Under the pieces are notes generated by a model that saw only the letters and a list, made by a program, of their open reading frames with translations, had not been told where the DNA came from and ran no database searches. A program made the position numbers and the translations under genes. A DNA stretch of 64,000 nucleotides from Dethiosulfovibrio peptidovorans (GTDB taxonomy: Bacteria > Synergistota > Synergistia > Synergistales > Dethiosulfovibrionaceae): the NCBI GenBank assembly GCA_002748665.1, contig PDTB01000024.1, positions 1 through 64,000 on the forward strand, written 5' to 3'. Of the stretch, positions 20,223 through 29,857 are shown piece by piece (the first letter of the stretch is position 1; the number at the start of each line of letters is the position of its first letter).

Positions 20223-21026
20223 CTACTTCCCCAAAAAAATTTTCTTGAGGCCATCGAACAGGCTTTTTTTGCCGAGGGCTGTCACGTCAATGAGAGGAAT
20301 ATTCTCCCCCACCAGTCTACCGGCTATATTGGCAAACGCTTGTGCCGCCGGGGAGCGTTCTCCCATGGTCAGGGGTTCACCTCTATTGGACGAGGTAACA
20401 ACCGACTCATCCTCTGGAACGATACCGGCGAGATCCACTGCCAGAATTTCCAGGACATCGTCCACCGAGAGCATATCCCCCCGTTCGACCATCTGGGGAC
20501 GAATACGGTTGACGATAAGTCGAATGGGCATTTTCCCCAGGGACTCAAGCATTCCAACGATTCGGTCAGCATCCCGCACCGCTGAAACATCAGGGGTAGT
20601 AACCACCAAAGCCTCCCGAGCCCCGATGGCAGCGTTCTGAAAACCGCCCTCAATTCCTGCCGGACTATCCAACAGGACGAAGTCAAACTCCTTTTTCAGC
20701 TTATCGCATAGGGCCTTCATTTGCTCCGGTTTCACAGCGTCCTTGGTCCTGGTCTGAGCCGCTGGAAGGAGATGGAGCCCCTCCACACGCTTATCCTTCA
20801 CCAAAGCTCGGCGAAGATCACAGCTTCCTTCAACCACGTCCACCAGGTTATAGACGATTCTGTTCTCAAGACCCAGAATAACGTCCAGGTTCCGAAGTCC
20901 AATATCGGCATCCACAGCTACAACCCTGTACCCCTGTTGGGCCAGAGCCATAGATACGTTGGCGGTCGTGGTGGTCTTTCCGACACCACCCTTGCCTGAA
21001 GTTACAACAATTACCCGTCCATCCAC
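20223..21026 (-). CDS. minD: Septum-site determining ATPase MinD
   Basis: 267 residues from a GTG at 21026 with AGGAG 8 bases upstream; this matches the normal MinD start (DGRVIVVTSGKGGVGKTT). A frame open to an ATG at 21092 overlaps minC and adds a non-conserved leader. Deviant Walker A GKGGVGKTT near residue 10, VDADIGLRNLD, and LLDSPAGIEGG (Walker B/switch). C-terminal membrane-targeting helix GKKSLFDGLKKIFLGK. It recruits MinC to the membrane and is released by MinE. Confidence 0.96.
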   Translation of the reverse strand: MDGRVIVVTSGKGGVGKTTTTANVSMALAQQGYRVVAVDADIGLRNLDVILGLENRIVYNLVDVVEGSCDLRRALVKDKRVEGLHLLPAAQTRTKDAVKPEQMKALCDKLKKEFDFVLLDSPAGIEGGFQNAAIGAREALVVTTPDVSAVRDADRIVGMLESLGKMPIRLIVNRIRPQMVERGDMLSVDDVLEILAVDLAGIVPEDESVVTSSNRGEPLTMGERSPAAQAFANIAGRLVGENIPLIDVTALGKKSLFDGLKKIFLGK

Positions 21027-21063
21027 AAAAACATCTCCTATTCTCGAAAAAATTCGTCCAAAG

Positions 21064-21756
21064 TCAACGCCGCTCCGTGACGACGAAGGCATCTCGATCG
21101 ATGGAGACGATCACAGCCCCTCCCCACCACAGCTGTTCCGACGAGTTCAGGTCGTTGCTGACCTTCCGACCGATCCGAACCTGCCGAGCCTTAAAGGAGT
21201 CCACGGCAATGAATCGTCGTTCATCCCCGTCGCACCCAGCATGAGCGACCCCGGACAAGCGCCCGAACACGCAGACGTTGCCGGAGGCCATGACCTCAGC
21301 ACCACTATGGACATCCCCCAAGATCAAGACATCCCCTGAATGAACAATCTTCTGACCTGATCTCAAGGTTTGATTGACCACCAAAGGCTCGCCATCAGTT
21401 TTTTCAGAGCGTTCGATAAGGAGCTCCTTCTCACCCCTTCTCTCATCCTCAACGCGAAACCCAGAACGGCGTAAAAAGGCAAGCGCCTCTTGGTGCTCGC
21501 TTCTCCAAAACGATATGGACAAATCCATGGGCCAGATGATCTCCTGAAGAACCCGAAGGAGCACGGCCGAATCCAGAGGACGAGCTCCGGTATCGACGAT
21601 GATAGTCATCTGTTTGATCACGGACTCTGCCTCAGACACCACTCGAACAGCCTGATTCAGGGCCTCGTCCAAAGCTAAATCAGTCGGTATGATGAGCCGG
21701 ACCCCTGTGCCATGTCCTTTTATGACCACAGCACTGTTTTCCGGGGACATGGACAT
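21064..21756 (-). CDS. minC: Septum formation inhibitor MinC
   Basis: 230 residues. FtsZ-polymerisation antagonist. The N-terminal domain (about 1-105) is variable. The C-terminal beta-helical domain has the recognisable LRSGQKIVHSGDVLILGDVHSGAEVMASGNVCVFGRLSGVAHAG. The ATG at 21756 is preceded by AAGGAGG, which lies in the last codons of mrdA. First of the three min genes. Confidence 0.94.
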   Translation of the reverse strand: MSMSPENSAVVIKGHGTGVRLIIPTDLALDEALNQAVRVVSEAESVIKQMTIIVDTGARPLDSAVLLRVLQEIIWPMDLSISFWRSEHQEALAFLRRSGFRVEDERRGEKELLIERSEKTDGEPLVVNQTLRSGQKIVHSGDVLILGDVHSGAEVMASGNVCVFGRLSGVAHAGCDGDERRFIAVDSFKARQVRIGRKVSNDLNSSEQLWWGGAVIVSIDRDAFVVTERR

Positions 21757-21757
21757 T

Positions 21758-23509
21758 TTAGAGACCTCCTTCGTTGTTTTTCACCAGATATGCCAGAAGC
21801 TGGCCAACGATGGGGGCGGCAGTGGAGCTGCCATGAAGCCCCTCCTCAACGAAGGCAACGGCAACATACTGAGGTTTTTCCACAGGAGAATACCCCCCAA
21901 AAACAGCGTGGTCGTCCCCCTGGCAGTTTTGTACGGTGCCGGTTTTCCCGGCCACAGAAACACCGAAGCTCCCCGCACGCCAGCCGGTACCGCCAGGTTC
22001 CACAACTTTCTCTAAACCTTTTTGGACAATCCGCAGAAGCTGAGCATCAAGTTTCAGGTCCACCGACGGGAAATCACCATCCTGAAGAAGGTGAGGGCGA
22101 AAGGAGCGCCCTGTAGCCAGAACAGCAAACTCATGAAGGATTTGGATCGGAGTCATAAGCAAAAAACCCTGACCGATGGAGTAGTTAACGGTATCTCCTT
22201 TGTACCATCGATCACCGAACTTCCGTTTTTTCCATTCCCTGCCTGAGATGGTTCCCTCGACCTCTCCTGGAATATCAACTCCCGTTTTTTTCCCCACGCC
22301 AAAGACCTTGCCCCATTTCACGAGGGTATCAATCCCCACTCGCTGGCCTATCTCATAAAAATAGACATCGCACGAATCCCGGAGAGCCTCGATGACGTTT
22401 TCACTGCCATGTCCCCACCGACGATGACATCGGTACGTCTGGTTCCCCAAAATAAATTTTCCCGTACATACAACCGCAGTCCTCCGGGTGGCCGACCTCT
22501 CCGCCAAAGCGGCATAGGCCACTATGGGCTTATAAACGGATCCAGGAGAATAGGCTCCACACATTGCTCTATTCAGCATAGGCCGACTGGGAGCGCCCAG
22601 AAGTTTTTTCCACTCTTTAGACGAGATTCCCCAAGCGAGGGGGTTAACGTCAAAAGTCGGACTTGAATAAAGGACTTTCAGCCCCCCCGACTTAAGGTCC
22701 ATGGCCAGAACAGCACCTCGTCGATCCCCCATAAGATCGGCAGCAAGACGCTGAGCCCCCAGATCCAATGTCAAGGCCAGGTTCTCCCCTGCCACGGGTC
22801 TCTGACCGTATAGAGAACGAACGAAGCGTCCACGAGCGTCGACCTCAATAACCCGATGCCCGGGATACCCTTGGAGCCGATCCTCATAGTACGCCTCAAT
22901 TCCTCCTTTTCCAGTCATATCTCCCCCGGCAAACCGCGAAGTGTCTCCATCTCGACCCAGTTTTTGAAGCTCAGCTTCGGTGATCTCGCCCACATACCCC
23001 AAAGCATGGCAGACCAAGGCTCCTCCAGGATAGATCCGACGCCATACCGGCAGATAAAAAAACTGAGGGGGAAACTCGGGATCTCCGACCAAATCGGTCA
23101 TCTGAGCCATAGTCAGGTTTCGAAGCAAAACTACTGATCGATAAGGAACCACGTACTGACTTTGAGCTCGACGAGCCAAGAGTTCTTCCGACAAAGGAAT
23201 GCCATGACGACGAAGCAGGGTCGAGAAGGCTCTCAGCAAGCCTTTCTCCTTCAGGTCCAAAGGATACCCAACGATATCGAAAGTCAAAACATTCGTGGCC
23301 AGAAGAACGCCGTTTGCATCGGAAATACTTCCTCGAGTAGCAGGAAGTCGAATGACCCGCAGCTTATTGGACAACGCCAGTTGCACATATTGATCGGAAC
23401 GGAAAATCTGAAAATAGCCTAACCCTGCAATAAGACACGCCAAAGAGGCCAAGACAGCCCAACGGAGTCCTCGAAGCCTTTCGTCCACGATGGTCCTGTT
23501 ATCAAACAT
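21758..23509 (-). CDS. mrdA: Penicillin-binding protein 2 (elongasome transpeptidase)
   Basis: 583 residues. N-terminal cytoplasmic tail and one transmembrane helix (about 17-38), then a PBP dimerisation/pedestal domain (about 50-240) and the transpeptidase domain. Active-site motifs: SxxK in YSPGSVYKPIVA, the expected SxN region near DSCDVYFYE, and KTG in VAGKTGTVQN. It cross-links peptidoglycan in the periplasm together with RodA. The start overlaps the mreD end by 8 bases. Confidence 0.94.
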   Translation of the reverse strand: MFDNRTIVDERLRGLRWAVLASLACLIAGLGYFQIFRSDQYVQLALSNKLRVIRLPATRGSISDANGVLLATNVLTFDIVGYPLDLKEKGLLRAFSTLLRRHGIPLSEELLARRAQSQYVVPYRSVVLLRNLTMAQMTDLVGDPEFPPQFFYLPVWRRIYPGGALVCHALGYVGEITEAELQKLGRDGDTSRFAGGDMTGKGGIEAYYEDRLQGYPGHRVIEVDARGRFVRSLYGQRPVAGENLALTLDLGAQRLAADLMGDRRGAVLAMDLKSGGLKVLYSSPTFDVNPLAWGISSKEWKKLLGAPSRPMLNRAMCGAYSPGSVYKPIVAYAALAERSATRRTAVVCTGKFILGNQTYRCHRRWGHGSENVIEALRDSCDVYFYEIGQRVGIDTLVKWGKVFGVGKKTGVDIPGEVEGTISGREWKKRKFGDRWYKGDTVNYSIGQGFLLMTPIQILHEFAVLATGRSFRPHLLQDGDFPSVDLKLDAQLLRIVQKGLEKVVEPGGTGWRAGSFGVSVAGKTGTVQNCQGDDHAVFGGYSPVEKPQYVAVAFVEEGLHGSSTAAPIVGQLLAYLVKNNEGGL

Positions 23510-23966
23510 TCTGCCGTCTGTATATAACGCCGTAATACAGCCATGCCCCCAAAAGAGATGGCATACTCAGAAGGATAAACCACCCGAGAGACGTAAGACT
23601 CAAGCTCCTTCCAAACTCCGAGAGAAAGAACCGGGGCAAGAACACGACGACCAAGGCAGCCGACGAAAAGAGCAAAAACAACGACGGTAGTCGCCCTTCC
23701 TTGGGAACCGACCACCAGAGCATCTCTGAGGCCAAAAAGACAGCACTGAACAAAGCCCCCTGAAGGCCAGGAACGCCTGTCCAACGGAGATCCCAAAAGA
23801 CCCCTCCAAGCAAGCCCCCCCAGAGACACGCTTGAGTTCGGCGTTCATCGCACAGCCCCAGTGTGAACACCGTGAGAAAGAATACATCGGGGGACAAACT
23901 CCATCCTGAACACAGGACCTGAAGGAAGTCCTGAGCACACCAGGCGATCAGGGCAGGAAGCATCAT
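23502..23966 (-). CDS. mreD: Rod shape-determining protein MreD
   Basis: 154 residues, about five hydrophobic segments, poorly conserved at sequence level as usual for MreD. Identification rests on size, membrane topology (motif GGLLGGVFWDLRWTG) and position between mreC (4-base ATGA overlap) and mrdA. Part of the elongasome membrane assembly. Confidence 0.82.
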   Translation of the reverse strand: MMLPALIAWCAQDFLQVLCSGWSLSPDVFFLTVFTLGLCDERRTQACLWGGLLGGVFWDLRWTGVPGLQGALFSAVFLASEMLWWSVPKEGRLPSLFLLFSSAALVVVFLPRFFLSEFGRSLSLTSLGWFILLSMPSLLGAWLYYGVIYRRQNV

Positions 23967-24751
23967 GGCGAGATCCTCACTGAACGTTTCCGGAAGACTC
24001 GAACCCCGTAGATCCGAGAGAGAGATCCTCCTGAGATAACCTGATATTCCTTAGTCCCCAAGTCGCTCTCCCTATCTCCGTCAGCAACAAGTCCCACGGG
24101 AATCCCAGGAGGCAAAAATTCGCTGATCAAGGCGGTATCCAAGGCCATGCCCGGTTGAATATCCGAGTTGTCGGGAATGTAGCACAACCACAGCCCCCCT
24201 TGTCCATCTCCGACGACGACCCCCACATCCCGAGTCTCTCGAACGATGACTGGAACCATTTCCGATGTTGAGGTCAACAAACTCACCCATGAACGATGAT
24301 CGTCTACCCGGGATATCCTGCCGATAAGGAAACCTTCTTGAAGAACCGGATCACCGGGAGAGAGGCCGTCCAGGCCTCCTTGATCAATCCGAAATTCATT
24401 CCACCAGCTCCTGGAGAGACGGAGATCGACTCGGGCGTCGGCCAAGGCACCCATAAGAGTTTTTCTTAAGATGAGAGCATCCTTCATGTGGAGAGCGAGA
24501 AAAAGAGAGTCGTTTTCTCTCTTTAAGCCAGCAAGTTCTTCCATAAGGGTCCGTCTTTCCTGGAACCACATTTGACCGCTCCGATAGCCATGGCGAATCA
24601 TGACAGCAGGACGTTCCATCAGCTCAAGCCACTGGGCCCAAAGGCTCATGACCTTGAGTACCGGCTCACTCCCGGTGCTCAAAGTCAAGATCAGCCCCAG
24701 AGCCACAGCACACAGGCCCGAGATAATCCGTCTTTGACGAATATCAGCCAT
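23963..24751 (-). CDS. mreC: Rod shape-determining protein MreC
   Basis: 262 residues from the ATG at 24751 (a GTG three codons upstream is possible). One N-terminal transmembrane helix (about 8-28), a coiled coil (about 60-105, LAGLKRENDSLFLALH), then the beta-barrel MreC core with GLSPGDPVLQEGFLIGRISRV, LTSTSEMVPV and FLPPGIPVGLV. It couples MreB filaments to PBP2 in the periplasm. Confidence 0.93.
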   Translation of the reverse strand: MADIRQRRIISGLCAVALGLILTLSTGSEPVLKVMSLWAQWLELMERPAVMIRHGYRSGQMWFQERRTLMEELAGLKRENDSLFLALHMKDALILRKTLMGALADARVDLRLSRSWWNEFRIDQGGLDGLSPGDPVLQEGFLIGRISRVDDHRSWVSLLTSTSEMVPVIVRETRDVGVVVGDGQGGLWLCYIPDNSDIQPGMALDTALISEFLPPGIPVGLVADGDRESDLGTKEYQVISGGSLSRIYGVRVFRKRSVRISP

Positions 24752-24773
24752 AAGCAGCACCCTTCGGGAGAGA

Positions 24774-25820
24774 TCAACGACTCCCTTTTTCGACCGACAT
24801 TAATACTCGCTTCATGGCGTTCAGATCCTCCAAGATCCGTCCCACTCCTCGAGCAACAGCATGCAAGGGGTCCTCCGCCAATATAACCGGTGCGTTCAGC
24901 GATCTGGAAAGACGGACATCCAGACCTCTCAGCTGACAGATCCCCCCAGTCAGGACGATCCCCTGATCCACAATATCCTTGGATAATTCAGGAGGAGTCT
25001 GCTCTAAAGCCACCTTAACCATATCTTCAACGCGTGAAATCAAAGGATCCAAGGCCTCCCGAATTTCCACCGACGAAACGGTCGTTACCTTTGGCAGACC
25101 GTCGGCAAGATCCCGTCCTTTAACCTCAATGTCGACCTCCTGCTCCATGGGCAGCGCCGACCCTACATCGATCTTGACCGATTCAGCCGTGGTATTGCCG
25201 ATGAAAATGGCATGTTTCTGACGAAGCATGGCCACGATGGCATCGTCCATATCGTCACCGGCGACCCTGAGAGAATTATTCACCACGATCCCACCCAAGG
25301 AGAGGACCGCAACCTCGCTGGTACCTCCGCCAACATCCAGGATCATACTTCCCCTGGGCTCCTGTATGGGAAGTCCAGCGCCCAACGCTGCCGCAACAGG
25401 CTCGTCCACAACATAGGCCTCCCGAGCTCCCGCTCCCAGAGTTGCATCAATGACGGCTTTTTTCTCCACCTCGGTGACCTTGGCAGGGACCGATATGACG
25501 ACTCTCGGACGAGAACGAAATCCTGAGCCTCCAGTGCGCTGGAGGAAATGGCGAATTATGGCCTCGGTCATGTCAAAGTCTGCGATAACCCCGTCCTTCA
25601 AAGGACGGATCGTGGACACTCCTTCCGGGGTTTTGCCAGCCATAGCCTTAGCTCTGTTACCAAAGGCGATAACCTCAAGCTGACCTCCCCGCTTCTTCTT
25701 CCGGACGGCCACAGCCGATGGCTCGTTCATGACGATCCCCTTGCCGCACTGGTAGACTACAACGTTGGATGTCCCCAGATCGATGCCCACCTCGTTGCCG
25801 AGAAAACCAAAGAACCCCAC
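24774..25820 (-). CDS. mreB: Actin-like cell shape protein MreB
   Basis: 348 residues. Actin-fold ATPase: phosphate 1 GIDLGTSNVVVY, connect 1 around PLKDGVIADFD, phosphate 2 MILDVGGGTSEVAVLS, adenosine loop VLTGGICQLRGLD. N-terminal FFGFLG may act as the membrane-binding element. GTG start at 25820 with AGGAGG 8 bases upstream. Heads the mreBCD-mrdA-minCDE-rodA block. Confidence 0.97.
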   Translation of the reverse strand: MGFFGFLGNEVGIDLGTSNVVVYQCGKGIVMNEPSAVAVRKKKRGGQLEVIAFGNRAKAMAGKTPEGVSTIRPLKDGVIADFDMTEAIIRHFLQRTGGSGFRSRPRVVISVPAKVTEVEKKAVIDATLGAGAREAYVVDEPVAAALGAGLPIQEPRGSMILDVGGGTSEVAVLSLGGIVVNNSLRVAGDDMDDAIVAMLRQKHAIFIGNTTAESVKIDVGSALPMEQEVDIEVKGRDLADGLPKVTTVSSVEIREALDPLISRVEDMVKVALEQTPPELSKDIVDQGIVLTGGICQLRGLDVRLSRSLNAPVILAEDPLHAVARGVGRILEDLNAMKRVLMSVEKGSR

Positions 25821-25847
25821 CTATGTATCCTCCTCTGTTCCCTGTCT

Positions 25848-26504
25848 CTACCCCTCAACGGCGGTAATTCCTCGCCTTGAGACGATATAATGACCGTAAA
25901 ATCGTATACCTAACGCCTCCACCTGGCCTCGAACGACAGCGGTTAACCGTCGATCCTCCAGGCTGCTTTCCAGCCCTCCGTCAGGATGGTTATGGACGAG
26001 GACCAGACCATCGGCATCAAGCCGAATAGCAACTCGCAAAAAAAACTTGAGATCCAGAACAGCCCCGTCGACTCCTCCAAAAGAGAGTCGCTCCACAGCC
26101 AAAACACCGCCATCCTGTTCAACGAAAAGAGCCACGATGAACTCTCGCTCCTCGTGAGCCAAAAGGGCTCTGACCTTCTCCAGCTCCCGACGCAACGGGG
26201 AGACCTTCGTAGCCCCTTTCGGTCGGTCCGTCTCGACCATCGCCAGACGACGCCCCAGCTCAACTGCAGCAGACACAGTCGCGGCCTTGGCTGCTCCAAT
26301 CCCTTTAAAAGAGAGGAACTCCCTCACCGATGTCCTGAGCAACCCACCAAGACCACCAAATCCGTCCAGAAGCGACTCGGAGAGGCTCAAAACGCTACGC
26401 CCGGCACCACCGGTTCTCAAAAGGATAGCCAGAAGTTCCACATCACTGAGAGCCGATGGCCCCTTTTCGAAGAGCCTCTCACGGGGGAGCTGATCGTCCG
26501 TCAC
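25848..26504 (-). CDS. radC: RadC/JAMM-domain protein
   Basis: 218 residues. Helix-hairpin-helix region first (LFEKGPSALSDVELLAILLRTG, EFLSFKGIGAAKAATV), then the JAB/MPN domain with the metal motif VHNHPDGGLESSLEDRRLT. Historically linked to DNA repair, but the true role is unsettled. The GTG start overlaps the stop of the MBL-fold gene as GTGA. radC next to mreB is a classic arrangement. Confidence 0.93.
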   Translation of the reverse strand: MTDDQLPRERLFEKGPSALSDVELLAILLRTGGAGRSVLSLSESLLDGFGGLGGLLRTSVREFLSFKGIGAAKAATVSAAVELGRRLAMVETDRPKGATKVSPLRRELEKVRALLAHEEREFIVALFVEQDGGVLAVERLSFGGVDGAVLDLKFFLRVAIRLDADGLVLVHNHPDGGLESSLEDRRLTAVVRGQVEALGIRFYGHYIVSRRGITAVEG

Positions 26505-27127
26505 GATAAAAAGGGATTCTCCCGTTTTTCTATCCCAATGGTGGTCTCGGGACCATGCCCTGGGAGGACCAACAGATCGCTGTTCAATACAGCCAACCTC
26601 GCCAAAGAGGCCTCCATAAACTGGGGGACGCTCCCAGGAAGATCGGTTCGACCGATGCTCCTGGCAAACAAGGTATCACCAGCCAAGAGGAGCTTTTGAT
26701 CACCGTCTCGAACCAGGATACAACAGCTTCCCCTGGTATGCCCTGGCGTATGGATCACCGACAACATCAAGGTTCCTACGGACAAGGCTACACCGTCCTT
26801 CAGGTACCCTGTCGCCTCTACCGGTGGACAGTCAGCCCCTAACTGAATCGAGAGGTTTTTATCTCCTCTTGAAAGCATTTCCTCGTCCTCAGGGTGGATC
26901 CACACCTGAGAACCAAAACGACTGGACAAAGCAGCAGCACCTGCGATGTGATCGGCATGGCCGTGGGTCAAGACCACGGCATACAGAGAAATTTCCCGCT
27001 CCTCAATCCACTGTACGACCTCTCGCGGATCTCCACCGGGATCCACGAAAAAACCCACTTTATCCTGCCCCCACAAGAGATATCCATTCGTCCACAAGAG
27101 CCCCAAGGGAAAGCGCTTCCACTCCAT
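26501..27127 (-). CDS. MBL-fold metallo-hydrolase (glyoxalase II-like)
   Basis: 208 residues. Zinc-binding motif HGHADHIAG (HxHxDH), further ligands in IHTPGHTRGS and LLAGDTLFARSIGRTDLPG, and LPGHGPETTIG near the C-terminus. This pattern matches small glyoxalase II-like hydrolases (YcbL type); the substrate is not determined by sequence. It sits between dtd and radC, two bases after the dtd stop. Confidence 0.88.
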   Translation of the reverse strand: MEWKRFPLGLLWTNGYLLWGQDKVGFFVDPGGDPREVVQWIEEREISLYAVVLTHGHADHIAGAAALSSRFGSQVWIHPEDEEMLSRGDKNLSIQLGADCPPVEATGYLKDGVALSVGTLMLSVIHTPGHTRGSCCILVRDGDQKLLLAGDTLFARSIGRTDLPGSVPQFMEASLARLAVLNSDLLVLPGHGPETTIGIEKRENPFLS

Positions 27128-27129
27128 GT

Positions 27130-27579
27130 CTACAGCACCTCTGGAGTATCGATAATCAGGGTCACCGGACCATCGTTATGAATCTCGACGACCATGTGAG
27201 TCTGGAAGGTCCCTGATTCCACGGGGACACCCAGCTCCTGAAGATGCTCCATAAAGCGACCATAAAGCTCTCGGGCATGATCAGGGGAGGCCGCTCCCAC
27301 GAAAGAAGGACGTCGTCCCTTCCGACAATTGCCATACAGGGTGAACTGAGAGACGACCAAGAGTCCCCCGGAAACGTCTTTTACGGAAAGGTTCAGTTTC
27401 CCATTATCGTCCTCAAAGATCCGAAGCCCTACAATCTTCTCGGCCAGCCACCGAGCATGATCGTCGGTGTCACCGGATGCTACAGCCAAGAGAACACAGA
27501 GCCCTTTCTCAACAGAGCCCACCGATGTACCGTCCACCGAAACCCGAGCTCGTGCAACCCGCTGTATTACCGCTCTCAT
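27130..27579 (-). CDS. dtd: D-aminoacyl-tRNA deacylase
   Basis: 149 residues. Removes D-amino acids (and glycine from tRNA-Ala) mischarged on tRNA. Diagnostic [17 protein letters not shown] and the C-terminal NDGPVTLII (GP motif) form the active site across the dimer. ATG three bases after the rel stop; the rel-dtd pairing is conserved in many bacteria. Confidence 0.96.
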   Translation of the reverse strand: MRAVIQRVARARVSVDGTSVGSVEKGLCVLLAVASGDTDDHARWLAEKIVGLRIFEDDNGKLNLSVKDVSGGLLVVSQFTLYGNCRKGRRPSFVGAASPDHARELYGRFMEHLQELGVPVESGTFQTHMVVEIHNDGPVTLIIDTPEVL

Positions 27580-27582
27580 GCT

Positions 27583-29844
27583 TTACCCCCTGGTGACGTC
27601 TATAACGTTTCGAACAGTGTTGATCTTGGCGATAACCGCGTACAGATGCTCTAGGTTTCGGACCAAGACGTCGAGCTTCATACGAGCCTGTCCTCCGCCG
27701 ATCTTGCTGGCCTTGACAGCAGCCAGGCTGGATTCGGCGTTGGCCACGGCTTGGGCTACGTCGGAGAACAAGCTTGGCCTGTCCAGAGACTCGACGACGA
27801 TACGAGCCTCATATCGCTTCTTCCCGACATGCCCCCAATCCACCTGGATAAATCGGTCGGAGGACATCCCGGTCACGTTGGAGCAGTTTTCCCGATGGAC
27901 TGTGATACCCCTCAATCTTGTAGCAAACCCCACTATGGGATCACCAGGAACTGGCTTACAACAGTTGGAAAGAGAGACTAAAACTCCTTCAGCCCCTTCG
28001 ACAACGATGTCCATACGATCCTTCTGGACCAAGCGATGGGGTTTCGAATCCGGCGGGGACTCTTCTTTGGACTTCATAGAGGAGAGAAGAGAACATATTT
28101 TGGACGCCACTGTCCCGGGGTTCTGGCTATTGGCCCCTACAGCAAAGAAAACATCATCTCCGTTATTGTACCCCATATCCCGAGCAACTCTGTTTAAAAC
28201 CGATGATATTTCATCCGCTTGGTGCTTGGGGGCACCTTTGTCGCTCAAGCGACGCTTAAGCTCTCGATCCAGAAGCTCCCGCCCCCTCTGAATCGTCTCC
28301 GTCTTGGCCACGGTATCCAGATGTTTGAAATAAGCTCGGATCCTCCCCTTGGCCTTGCTGCTCTTAGCCACCTTTAACCAATCCCGGGAGGGCTTCCCCT
28401 GAGGAGATGTAAGGACTCTGACGATGTCACCGTTTTGCAGTTCATAGTCCGTAGGGACAATACGGTTATTGACCATAGCTCCCACGTATTGGTTGCCAAC
28501 CTGAGTATGGACAGCATAGGCAAAATCGATAGGGGCAGCACCTCGGGGCAGGGATTTTACGTCTCCCTGAGGGGTGAAGACGAACACATCCGATGTGAGG
28601 ACGTCATCCTTCAGACGCTCCATGAACTCCTCTGGACGAACTTCCTGGCTCTCCTCGATGGTCTTCCGGATCCACTCGAGTTTGGTATCCAGATCGTCCA
28701 TCCGCTGGGAACCTTCCTTGTACCGCCAGTGAGCCGCTACCCCATATTCTGCAAGCCAGTTCATCTCCCAGGTCCGTATCTGCACCTCAAGAGGTTCACC
28801 AGACGGCCCCACCACCGTGGAGTGGAGAGACTGATACATGTTGTTTTTAGGATTGGCAATATAATCGTCGAATTGACCGGGAATTGGCTTCCAGATTGTA
28901 TGCACAATGCCCAAAACGGTATAACACAACGTGACGTCATCGACGATGATCCTCATAGCCAGAAGATCGTAGAGCTGATCCACCGATAAGCCCTTGCGAT
29001 TCATCTTCTCAAGAATACTATAAAAGTGCTTGGCTCGGCCCTTGATAAGGGCTTCGATATCGTGCTCCTTAAGTCGAGCCTCCAGGACCTCGATAGCTTT
29101 TTTGATGGTTGTCTCTCGCTCGGGAAGCCTTTTCTGCACTTTCTTTTTGATCTCATAGTACATATCAGGGTCATAATACTTGAATGCCAGATCCTCAAGG
29201 GTCCTCTTCACCTGATAGATCCCCAGGCGATGAGCTAAAGGAGCGTAAATCTCCAGGGTCTCCTTGGCAATTCGCTGCTGCTTATCTCGACGAAGGACGC
29301 CTAAGGTCCTCATATTGTGAGTACGATCGGCCAGTTTGATGAGGACCACCCGTATATCCTTCGCCATGACGAGAAACATCTTTCGCAGGTTCTCCGCCTG
29401 GTAATCCTCGAAAGACTTGAAGGGAAGCTTTCCAAGCTTGGTGACACCGTCGACCAACACTGACACCTCAGCTCCGAAACTATTCGCCAGATCGTCCTTG
29501 GTCACGTGAGTGTCCTCTATACAGTCATGAAGCAAGGCGGCGTCCATGGTCTGAATGTCCATTTTCATCTCGGCCAGGATGGAAGCCACGTAGATACAAT
29601 GGATGATATAGGGTTCACCAGTCCCCCGCTTCTGATCGCCGTGGGCCTCGGCTGCATACACCAGAGCCTCTCCCAGCTCCTTCAGCTCATCTGGGGTAAA
29701 GTATCGGGCGACCTTGGACCACAGCTCTTGCCAAGCAAATTTTACCGAAACTGATCGCTGTTGCTCAGGCAACCTCCCCATAAAACTGTCCCGAAGGGAA
29801 ATGAGATTCCTTTTGCTGAACTTCTTGTGCTCCACCTCACTCAT
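27583..29844 (-). CDS. RelA/SpoT-family (p)ppGpp synthetase/hydrolase
   Basis: 753 residues from the ATG at 29844 (an upstream ATG at 29868 overlaps recJ). Domains in order: HD hydrolase (about 55-190, with HCIYVASILAEMKMD and LLHDCIEDTHVTKDDL), synthetase (about 240-350, with GRAKHFYSILEKMNRKG), TGS (FTPQGDVKSLPRGAAPIDFAYAVHT), helical, and a C-terminal ACT domain. The intact HD motif suggests a bifunctional Rel enzyme that both makes and degrades (p)ppGpp. Encoded between recJ and dtd, as in many Firmicutes-like genomes. Confidence 0.95.
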   Translation of the reverse strand: MSEVEHKKFSKRNLISLRDSFMGRLPEQQRSVSVKFAWQELWSKVARYFTPDELKELGEALVYAAEAHGDQKRGTGEPYIIHCIYVASILAEMKMDIQTMDAALLHDCIEDTHVTKDDLANSFGAEVSVLVDGVTKLGKLPFKSFEDYQAENLRKMFLVMAKDIRVVLIKLADRTHNMRTLGVLRRDKQQRIAKETLEIYAPLAHRLGIYQVKRTLEDLAFKYYDPDMYYEIKKKVQKRLPERETTIKKAIEVLEARLKEHDIEALIKGRAKHFYSILEKMNRKGLSVDQLYDLLAMRIIVDDVTLCYTVLGIVHTIWKPIPGQFDDYIANPKNNMYQSLHSTVVGPSGEPLEVQIRTWEMNWLAEYGVAAHWRYKEGSQRMDDLDTKLEWIRKTIEESQEVRPEEFMERLKDDVLTSDVFVFTPQGDVKSLPRGAAPIDFAYAVHTQVGNQYVGAMVNNRIVPTDYELQNGDIVRVLTSPQGKPSRDWLKVAKSSKAKGRIRAYFKHLDTVAKTETIQRGRELLDRELKRRLSDKGAPKHQADEISSVLNRVARDMGYNNGDDVFFAVGANSQNPGTVASKICSLLSSMKSKEESPPDSKPHRLVQKDRMDIVVEGAEGVLVSLSNCCKPVPGDPIVGFATRLRGITVHRENCSNVTGMSSDRFIQVDWGHVGKKRYEARIVVESLDRPSLFSDVAQAVANAESSLAAVKASKIGGGQARMKLDVLVRNLEHLYAVIAKINTVRNVIDVTRG

Positions 29845-29857
29845 GGCCTCATCTCCC